Source: Nematostella vectensis (taxonomy: Eukaryota > Cnidaria > Anthozoa > Actiniaria > Edwardsiidae). From it: 64,000 nt of DNA. The notes under the pieces were generated by a model, which did no database searches, had not been told where the DNA came from, and worked only from the letters and a program-made list of their open reading frames with translations. Positions 56,456 through 64,000 of this stretch are shown here, piece after piece. Location of the stretch: contig NC_064044.1 in NCBI RefSeq assembly GCF_932526225.1, positions 2,053,001 to 2,117,000 of the forward strand, in the 5' to 3' direction. Within the stretch, counting starts at the first letter, position 1; each line of letters begins with the position of its first letter. Made by a program: the position numbers and the translations under genes.

Positions 56456-57240
56456 AACAGTTTTATTGTATTTTTGACCACGAAACAGAAGTTGACATCA
56501 GAAGTCTTGTTTTGAAAGAAATGAAATCATGATTCCTGGAAGAACTAGCTTCCAAGAAAAACAAAGAAACAATTGTTCAAAGCATATTGACAAACATCTA
56601 TTTCAAATAAGGTTGCACTCGAAGAATCCTTGTATCGTAAATAAATGGAATCCTGGTCTCTGAAAACCACTTGATTTTTATTCAGGCATGCATACACGAA
56701 TTCATTTTTTTACTTGGTTTTGTTTATCTTCAATTTTATTCGCTTATTTATTTGATACCCATGAAGCACCGCGGGCTACGACAGATGGATTCCCTGTATG
56801 GAACCTTATTCGTTATAGGTGCAAACAGGACATATATTGTTTTTAATAAATAACCCTATCAATCATTCTCGCCTTTTTGTGTGTGTGCGTGTGTGTGTGT
56901 GCTAACACGGATCCCCCATATTGTCTGACAGTCCGCTGGCCATGGGTATTGCAGGTCAGGAGAATGACCCCTCCGCCCCAAAACCGTTGTCTTGCTTTGA
57001 GATAGCGTCAGGAGCACGATATTTGATAGAGTGCCTGAAAAGGGTATTAGTCCCTATCTTATTAGAAGAACCCACGCGCCCGTTCCTTCCCTCTTCACCC
57101 CATCGCGGGAGAATAACTCGCTCATCTTTGCCAGGGTTGAACAGACCTTGAAAATACAGTAAGTCCTTGAAAATACATTTCCGATTTTGAGGTATCGAGT
57201 TTACTCGTAAACGTTATAGTCCTTGAAAAGTCCTGGAATT
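56456..57240. other. Kinesin 3' flank, no gene
   Basis: Probable polyadenylation signal AAATAAATGG near 56638. A short repeat with ACCCATGAAGCACCGCGGGC at 56756 recurs, diverged, near 27766. A GT run lies near 56880. No exon is seen. Confidence 0.5.
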
Positions 57241-57261
57241 TTCTTAAACACGAGGTTCCGG

Positions 57262-57269
57262 TATAAAAG
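57262..57269 (+). promoter_or_regulatory. TATA box, candidate 1
   Basis: TATAAAAG in GGTATAAAAGGCGAACCCC. About 65 bases downstream is an ATG (57324) opening MIPTSLSFHILQKPIK, with a donor-like GTACG after it. No further exon could be joined with confidence. Confidence 0.3.
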
Positions 57270-57698
57270 GCGAACCCCAACAGTTCGCGGGGGGTCTCAT
57301 TGTCACTCAACCGCCTGGATTCCATGATTCCTACGAGTTTGAGCTTTCACATCCTTCAAAAGCCGATAAAAAGGTACGAAAACACTTTTCTTGCAATTCT
57401 GTTATTTCTTTTTAGCAAAAAGCTCATAATTCAATTTTATTTTTAGTGACAAACGCTTAGTCCGGTCAAGCTAGTAAGCGCCTTGGTACGAGGCAGCCGA
57501 ATGTAACTTACTATTCTCACTGGACTCATAATAGGATATATATAGCCCCGTGCGAATTTTCGCTTGACTGACTATAAGGAAATTTGAAATCGACTTTCTG
57601 ACATTTCCTTTGTCTTGAAGTCAATCGAGCAAGAATTCGCCAGCAATGCTGGCTTGTGCTTGCGCAGTTTGCACGGGACTTTAAACACGTTGTTCAGC

Positions 57699-57706
57699 TA
57701 TAAAAG
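57699..57706 (+). promoter_or_regulatory. TATA box, candidate 2
   Basis: TATAAAAG in GCTATAAAAGGAAAAACTCC, so similar to the first that a duplicated promoter is likely. Downstream ATG gives only MSQHVRTIALSA and a stop. Confidence 0.3.
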
Positions 57707-57799
57707 GAAAAACTCCTCCCACCCCCGGGCTCAAGAACAATCAGTTATCAATCAGCCGTCAATGAGTCAACATGTCAGGACCATTGCTCTGAGCGCTTA

Positions 57800-59500
57800 A
57801 TTTAAATTTCATATTATAAACCAAAATAAATATCAGTCCTAGAGTTATCCATCTAAAAATGTTTCTATCTATCGTAAAATAATGCTATACCAAGCTGTAT
57901 GCACTCTAAAATACGAGCATTTTCATCAAAGCGCGAGAAAAATTTATGCAGATGCGTTAGATTATGGATAGCGCAAAATTTAAAATTGAAAAGCAAATCA
58001 CAAAGTTATCAATCTCTTAACACAACTGTCTTCATGTTACTTGTGCAAAAATAGTTTTATTTCAGCCGACTTAGGCTCAGAGATCAACAATTTTACAGGA
58101 GACTTATAATTTGTGACTGTTAGCGTGGCAGTGTTCTGAATAATATAATTGTTGATTTAGGCAATGCCTAAAAGCGGAGCCAGCATTGAACACCTTCTGT
58201 GTTGACTGATTGAGGTATTTTGGGGGGACCTAGGATCCTGCTCTTTACTGAGATTTATTTATTGTACCAACCAAATGGATCCAGGCCTTATTCAATAATA
58301 TAAATTATGCAGTACATCAAAGTTAACAAACACAATTCCTGGTGTGAATATGGCTGTCAAAGTTGTCAAGAGTCTAATGGTAAATTCTTATGTCCCATCA
58401 TAGAAGTTCCATTATAAATATTTTTTTTAATCAAAACAATACTCCGACAAGCTTTGCCCTTGTGCAGAATAGGTCATGGATGTAACAGCATTCCAAAGAT
58501 TTGAAATAATATATTTAGACTGTTTAGATGCCATTGCTGTAATTTTTATGTATTGATTTAGTGGCGATTCTCTCCTTCATTGGACCGAATATTCAGAAAA
58601 ATGTCTGGAAATTAAAATTCAAAAATATATCTCCTTTCATGCATTACATATTGGTGCACCCACCATTTACCATATAGTGGCCTTGTTGTTGGTGGCCTAC
58701 TCCAAAATGAATGCAATGAAGAAAAAACAGATTGATTTTGAAAGCAAATCCTAAAAAAAACATCTAAGGCATAACTGACAGTGCTAAAATGCTAACTTCT
58801 AATTTCAAACCAAACCCTTTCATTGATCTATGTTTGGGGTAGAGAGGAAGGAAAGAATATCAATTGACTAAAAAATAGTCGACAGGGGAGGAGATATAAA
58901 AAGAATTGACTCAACTTGAAAGGTTGGTTGAAAAAAATATAACAGTAATGAAAATAAGTTGATTGAGCATTTCTTGACATTTCCCCTTTCCCATTATCTC
59001 AACCCTTTCATCACCACAGGCCTCTAAACAGAACAGAATTCTATTATTGAAAAAGAACAAGGTTGTTGCTAGTGTTATAAAGTTTAAGTATCTTGCCCTA
59101 AAAAACCCTTCCCTTAATAAAAGTTTCATTAATGTACATTTGTAATGCTACATTCTGACAAGCTTTGTCCTTGCGAAGAACAAGTAATGGATGAAACAGG
59201 ATTTCAAAGATAGAATATAGTGTCAGACACAATTTTAAAAAAGATGCAATACTGAAGTTTTAATGTACCATTTTAAGTGGTGATTTTCCATCCCCATGGG
59301 AATTAATATCTACAAATATACATCCAGTAATGCATTATATTTTGGTGTTTTTAGAAACCCTGGATCCAACCATTCCAATGAAATAACTCTAAACCTGTAA
59401 AATAAATGTAATGGAAAAGAGAATTGGAAAGGAAATCCTAAAAAGAAGATTTAAGTGAAACTACTAAATTAAAATTTCCAATTTAAAAATCAAATCTGTT
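57800..59500. other. AT-rich intergenic DNA, no gene
   Basis: Only short frames. The inverted copy of the GGCTCCGCTTTTAGGCA repeat is at 58154-58183. Two stretches at about 58400-58800 and 59150-59500 share order and words (GACAAGCTTTG, AATGGATGTAACAG/ATGAAACAG, ATGCATTA-ATTTTGGTG), so they look like a diverged direct repeat. Confidence 0.5.
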
Positions 59501-59507
59501 TATTAAT

Positions 59508-60188
59508 TTATTTTTGGTGTAGAGGGGAAATAGCAAAGAGCATCAATTGCATAAAAATAGTCAACAGGGAGAAGGAAAGGAAGAAATATGACTCTTCTTT
59601 AAATGTTGAGTAATTCTTGAAGTTCGACTGATCTAACTCGATCCAGTGTGTTTTGGGGTGAAGAGAGCTTTCGTTTATCAGTTCGCGGTAATCAGCTGGG
59701 CATTCAAGGACCTCTTCTCTGCGTATAAGCTTTTCGCACCTGCCGGCGTCACGATCGACCGCGCCATATGAGTGTCCGGAAACAAAAAATTTATAGTCAA
59801 TTCGTCGTCTGATGCCACTTTCCACTAGATGCTCTAGAAATAGCGCGACAGTATAGTTCTTGTTTTGGAAACGAGCGTTGTCCGCCCAGAAAATGTTCCA
59901 TCCCATATTGTCTTGTTCTACTCGTGTTGAGTGATAATATATACAACTCAGAAGACTATCAGGATTCTTTGAAGCGACGCTTTCTGGCCAAATGTAAGTA
60001 GTTGTTATTCCAGTGGCTCCGCTGTGAATTCCGAAACCGTAAGTAGCCAGTTTGCTTGCGTAGTAGCTATCTTGAGTTGTAATCTTAGGGCACGTGATGC
60101 TTTTGTGGAAATCAAAATGGAAGCCTGAAACGCCATCTCTTGGTGCCTTGACCGACATGACACGGAAAAATGTCTCAAATAAGTGCAT
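59508..60188 (-). pseudogene. C-terminal half of a DDE-transposase-like gene
   Basis: The open frame begins inside the family sequence. VTCP-like ITCPKITTQDSYYASKL, FGIHSGATG, WADN...QNKN (residues 101-111) and GHSYGAVDRDAG (residues 138-149) are in the order seen in a large, poorly named family of animal DDE transposase-like proteins. There the Asp of the first motif and the Asp residues of the second are catalytic candidates. The usual GQNKN is FQNKN here. After about residue 195 the frame runs into unrelated hydrophobic sequence. The matching N-terminal half lies on the opposite strand from 60456. It is probably a pseudogene split by an inversion. Confidence 0.65.
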
Positions 60189-60455
60189 ACACGCAGGTTT
60201 TTCCCCTCATGTCGCCTCAACCATGTGCGCACCTTTTCACCAGTAGAAGCAATACATAAAAACAACAACAACAAACAGACAGACAATGAGCGCGCAAATT
60301 CGAAATTCGAAAGCAAACACATCAAGACCTATCTAGGAAGCGCGCGCGCCATTTCCATCAACTGTTTGCTGTCGAGTGCGCGCGTTGTTTTGCCTTCGTG
60401 ATTTTGAATATACGGATATAAGAGTTTAGTAGGGCGTTTCTCCAATCATTTTAGT

Positions 60456-61500
60456 ATGGATAGCAATATTGGTTTTGGTTACAATTTTGACAAGATTGCC
60501 GACACACGCCGCCCAGCAATTCTGACGCGGGCAGCCAATTGCCTAGAAGTAGGGTCAAAACGATCAAGAGCGTCCGTTCAAAAAAAACTGAAGCCAAGAA
60601 AGAATCGACCCTTCAAGGACGTTGAATTTATGAGCTTAGAATGCTGCCCTCGAAACAATTGCCTGCTAGACCACGGAAGGGACGTTATCAAATCGATAAG
60701 GGACAACTACGACAGAATGGCATACAGGGATCAGAATATGCACCTTTGTGCACTGATCGATGTCTCTTGTGCGGAAAGAGGAATATTATAAGCTACCATA
60801 TGAAGGACAACACGGGGCTAAAAAAGTAAAAATATGCAAAGTGGCCTTCATGAGAGTCTTCGGCATAGGAAAGAAGAAGATATCGGTGCTCTTGAAAAGG
60901 TCCAGCCATTTTCTGGGTATGTTCTCGAAGACCAGAGGCGTTTCACACGAAACCAGAGAAAAATCCCACTTCGAATCAAAGCAGAGGTATCGTTTCACTA
61001 AACTTGAATTGACTGACTGACTGACTGACTGACTGACTGACTGTTGATTGATTGATTGATTTACTGACTCACTGTTTGAATGATTGATTGATTGACTCAT
61101 TGATTAAGTGACTGATGATTGTGCGTGTTTCTTTTTTCTTCACTTTTCCAGGTCGTTGAGAGTTTCAGAAGCTATGACAGGTCACAGTCCCATTATACGC
61201 GCGCGCATTTACAAAGGAGAAGCAATACTTGTCATCTAATCTGAGTCTTTCACAATTATGGCGGGATTTTTTAGCCAAGAAAGGCATTGGAAGGGCCGAC
61301 ATCGCTCCCTTGAGTTTTACTTCTTATAGGAGAATATTCAAAACGTTTAGCCTCTCGTTCCGTAAGCCTCACGTGGACACCTGCCCTAATTGCGACAGTT
61401 TCCAGATTATTATCAGGCATGGCAACGCCGCCGTGGAACGTGCAGAGTCAGAGGAGGCCAAAATGGAACACCTAAAAAAGGAGATATACATTATGACTGT
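60456..61500 (+). pseudogene. N-terminal half of a DDE-transposase-like gene
   Basis: The frame from ATG 60456 reads MDSNIGFGYNFDKIADTRRP, then KKLKPRKNRPFKDVEFMSLE, and shifts frame near 60750. Then KKVKICKVAFMRVFGIGKKK (near 60830) follows, an acidic/basic N-terminal domain typical of the family. After a TGAC/TGAT microsatellite and an acceptor TTTTCCAG (61151) comes SFRSYDRSQSHYTRAHLQRR. After another shift, LSQLWRDFLAKKGIGRADI and FRKPHVDTCPNCDSFQ appear, with Cys pair CPNC. At least two frameshifts make it non-functional as assembled. It ends where the catalytic half should begin. Confidence 0.6.
61010..61115 (+). repeat. TGAC/TGAT microsatellite
   Basis: GACTGACTGACTGACTGACT followed by TTGATTGATTGATTG, probably within an intron of the transposase-like gene. 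Confidence 0.93.
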
Positions 61501-62590
61501 ATAAATTTTGACATGAATGTCTTGCCCCGTACAAGAAATAACAAGATTTCGACCTGGCAATTACCATGCCGTATTACCCGCCTCTGTGGCGATAGAAAAA
61601 AACGAGAAATATCAGGAATTTCTTTGCTTTTTGTATTATCTCAAAAGCTAAGAATTAATATTGAAGAAATAAAAAGTTTGACATTGAGTTGTGATGCGTG
61701 TGTTTTTTTCTTTGTTTTATTTTATTTGTGTGTGTGGGGGGGGATTTTTGGCTAGTCGCTCACCGTCAACAGTTACCGAATATCATTGGTCCTGTTCCAA
61801 ATTTGAACGAAAAAGTCTATACTCAATACTTTATGTAGACAGCAGTGTAGACCAGCGTTACAAAATCTCCACTTGGCGGCCAAAAAGTGAGTCGTTTCCT
61901 ATTTAGGAATTTTCTCATACTATGCTTTTTCCATGTGATACCTATGACTGCGTACCCCCCCCCCCCCCCCTACGGCCAATCCTGGGCCTACGCCCGTGCT
62001 CGATACACGGTTCTAAAATGTCATGACATTTCATAGATCTTAGATAAGCTGGCATGCGCATTGGATCAACGATTTCAGCTTTAATTGCACTAGTCTGATG
62101 AAATAGATGTGTTTCTGATGTTTACTTAATTACAGACAGACGGACAGACGGACGGACGGACGGACGGACAGATGTTGGATTATTAAAACCAATTGCAGTA
62201 GTGACTGAATTGCTGGGTCCGTCAGCGCCAGCAACAATTACACACATTGATATTTTACAGAAATAAAGTCATTGAACCTATGTGTGTGTCCTATCTGATG
62301 TCTTAAAGCATTAGATGGCAGGTTATAACTGCCAGTATTTTGCTGTGGTGTTGGGATAATGTTCTCGAGGGAAGGAAGAAGACGGGCCCGCACAATTAAT
62401 TTCTTGCATGCAGCGTCTCTCCTATCACTAAGAGACTTGAGAACAGGCATGTCCAACCCTCTCCCCCTCCCCGAACCCCAACCCTAACTTCAACCCACCC
62501 CTCCCTCCTGGCCGCAAAAAAGTTGGTCATTTCTTATTGAAAGACTAGATAGACAGTTGGTACAGAATAGAAGCTATTGTATTAGTAAAT
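61501..62590. other. Intergenic, short repeats only
   Basis: A duplicated short segment (ACAAGATTTCGACCTGGC near 61541, ACAAAATCTCCACTTGGC near 61860), a C run at 61957-61970 and a GGAC/GGACA run at 62140-62170. No exon is seen. Confidence 0.5.
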
Positions 62591-62678
62591 GTGAACTTTA
62601 GAAGCACACTAGCATACACACATTGGCACCAGTCGGGCCAAGACGGGACGCTAGCACAGTCTTTTACCCGTGCAGTTC

Positions 62679-62733
62679 GGCAACCATGGACAGCTGTTTC
62701 GTCCTTATTAGGACTCGTCAGCATGGCATAGCC
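62679..62733 (-). ncRNA. Type I hammerhead ribozyme, copy B
   Basis: Identical to copy A in every core and stem position: CTGACGA, stem II GTCCT/AGGAC with AATA loop, GAAA, palindromic ACAGCTGT, cleavage base C, and stem I closing CCATG/CATGG and GGC/GCC. Confidence 0.88.
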
Positions 62734-63034
62734 GGTTTGCCTCAGTTAAACTTCATCGGCAAAAAAAAACTGCAGGGCGACTTTGACTCGAACGAAGTGC
62801 TTTAAACCACAGCTTAGATCCATGTGGGACCTAGAACTGCGACCGGGCTAGCGTGATGCCAATTGTGCGGATCACGCATGCGACCTTTGCTAGTCTAAAA
62901 CTCTGTCGGATAGCCAAACTATCCTTGCGAGTATGTATACATAAATGTGAACTCTAGAAGCACACTAGCATACACACATTGGCACCAGTCGGGCCAAGAC
63001 GGGACGCTAGCACAGTCTTTTACCCGTGCAGTTC

Positions 63035-63089
63035 GGCAACCATGGACAGATGTTTCGTCCTTATTAGGACTCGTCAGCATGGCATAGCC
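63035..63089 (-). ncRNA. Type I hammerhead ribozyme, copy C (stem III variant)
   Basis: As copies A and B, except that the stem III segment is ACATCTGT. The closing A-U and C-G pairs are kept but the 8-base palindrome is lost. The core bases remain intact. Confidence 0.85.
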
Positions 63090-63254
63090 GGTTTGCCTCA
63101 GTTAAACTTCATCTTCTTCTTTTTTGCCTTTTTTCTTCCCTAATTTGATGTCCTGTACACAATAAAAGACAATGCGCCCGTGCGTTACGATGCCACGCGC
63201 CGACATAGCGAGCCCCCAAGGGACTGAAGACGCCCAAATAGACCTGTATTTTTT

Positions 63255-63515
63255 TCACCCTCTATCTCAGCGAGCTGTGCGTGGCGTAACCGTATTACAG
63301 GCCTGGGATCCTGGTTATTGTCCTCCCCATTAATGCGCGGGTCGGAATACCTTGCAAGAGTGTTGTACAGCATATTCGCCGGAAATATCGGTGATTGGGG
63401 CCTTCGGGTTCTTTACAGCCTTCCGTAAAAGCCTTGTGCTGCCATACCGATTGGGTAATCCGTATCTATGGTTTTCTTTTTGTTCTTCAGGCCGGGTTCG
63501 AACCCAGGCCTATGG
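63255..63515 (+). repeat. Dispersed repeat with box-B-like motif, copy 2
   Basis: Shares CTCAGCGAGCTGTGCGTGG, GGATCCTGGTTATTG, CCCCATTAATGCGCGGG and a CCATAC...GTATCTATGG hairpin with the copy at 22500-22790 (opposite strand). It ends GGGTTCGAACCCAGGCC. A GCCATA/TATGGC pair could close a tRNA-like shape, but no anticodon arm is convincing. Confidence 0.65.
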
Positions 63516-63794
63516 CATTAAAAAAAATTTTTTTTCAATTCTATTTTCTTACTTAGTGCTAAGTCCCCTCAATCCTGCATAGTTTTGCGCAAAAATAATA
63601 AAAAAAAAAACAGATACAAAAAAGGGAAGCATACATAGAATGCTTAATTGGTGGAGAGAAGGGGGGAATTCAGGTAATCTAGATTTCTTATTACCATAAT
63701 GCCAACAAAAGCAGAGGGGAGGGGCACTCTCTTAATACAATATTGCAGTTGTTACCTATTATTGAATAAGTTGGTAACATGTCTTGTTTATCAA

Positions 63795-64000
63795 ACAAGG
63801 TCTATTTGTGAGACAAGCAAACTCGAGGAAGAGTGTGAAAAGAACAGGTGAGTGTTAAAAGACAAAAAAATATCTGATTAGAAAACTACTGTAGATTCCT
63901 CTGCACCTAGATAATAACAAACATTTTGTTTGTTATTTAGGAGGGAAGAGACAAGCTCTACGAGGTCAATGAGAAGTATCTATTACTCTTCTCAATTATA
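63795..64000 (+). CDS. Possible coding exons at the right edge (partial)
   Basis: A segment before the donor AACAG-GTGAGT (donor after 63847) reads SICETSKLEEECEKN, and a second after the acceptor TTGTTATTTAG (63942) continues in a fitting phase as REETSSTRSMRS to the window end. Charged and coil-like, with no family recognised. The first acceptor is weak. Could be part of a gene lying to the right. Confidence 0.3.

Larger units (their letters stand above)
62591..63113 (-). mobile_element. Tandem 1.5-unit retrozyme-like repeat (356-bp unit)
   Basis: A full unit (62591-62946) is followed head-to-tail by the first 167 bases of the next (62947-63113). Both start AAAT/GTGAAC(T)TCTAGAAGCAC. The two hammerhead motifs on the minus strand lie exactly 356 bases apart. 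Self-cleavage at both would release a 356-nt RNA, as proposed for retrozymes, which spread as small circular RNAs copied by host retroelements. No protein is encoded. A related single copy is at 25992. Confidence 0.8.

Noticed and set aside
63420-63515. tRNA gene suggested by GGGTTCGAACCC and a GCCATA/TATGGC stem
   Set aside because: No anticodon arm can be folded and the other copy of the repeat lacks the acceptor pairing.

Overview
This is intron-rich, AT-rich, repeat-dense animal nuclear DNA. It most resembles an anthozoan cnidarian of the Nematostella type. That is an inference from the mix seen: a secreted protein with six ShKT cysteine domains, a decayed Polinton (Maverick) element, many small inverted-repeat elements, long intronic minisatellites and animal-type hammerhead ribozyme repeats. 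There is one 200-base assembly gap (13201-13400).

Layout. Bases 1-851 hold a truncated copy of coiled-coil exons of the large kinesin gene found at 27.9-56.3 kb. About 2.4-10.8 kb is a broken Polinton/adintovirus-like element. Its minus strand carries protein-primed DNA polymerase B, integrase, a phospholipase-A2-like protein and capsid-like proteins. Its plus strand carries a fibre-like protein with collagen repeats and a small hydrophobic protein. A VLTF3-like zinc-ribbon protein on the minus strand closes the element. From 10.9 to 18.9 kb there are only repeats, including diverged inverted pairs, a tetranucleotide array, minisatellites and a MITE. A minus-strand gene of seven exons (25168 down to 18896) encodes a signal peptide, a Thr-rich and Gly-rich region and six ShKT domains, each on its own exon.

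The main gene is a CENP-E-like kinesin on the plus strand (27877-56330). I could trace 49 coding exons whose phases all agree, giving 6720 coding bases or 2239 residues. It has a complete N-terminal motor, a neck, a long coiled coil grown by exon-set duplication and by an internal 24-residue repeat, and a C-terminal CKQQ that fits a CaaX prenylation box. An alternative last exon would replace that box with an Arg-rich end. Its introns hold a 5'-truncated LINE, two TIR elements and several minisatellites.

Downstream (56.3-64 kb) lie two TATA-like promoter sequences with no clear gene, two halves of a DDE-transposase-like gene in divergent orientation, and a dispersed repeat with a Pol III box-B-like motif. 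Also here is a 1.5-unit tandem of a 356-bp repeat with a hammerhead ribozyme in each copy. A related single copy with a 12-bp target-site duplication sits at 26 kb. Two possible coding exons of another gene reach the right edge.

The strongest leads are the hammerhead repeats (retrozyme- or Penelope-like), the shared TCTAA promoter-like motif in the Polinton, and the exon-module growth and prenylation tail of the kinesin.
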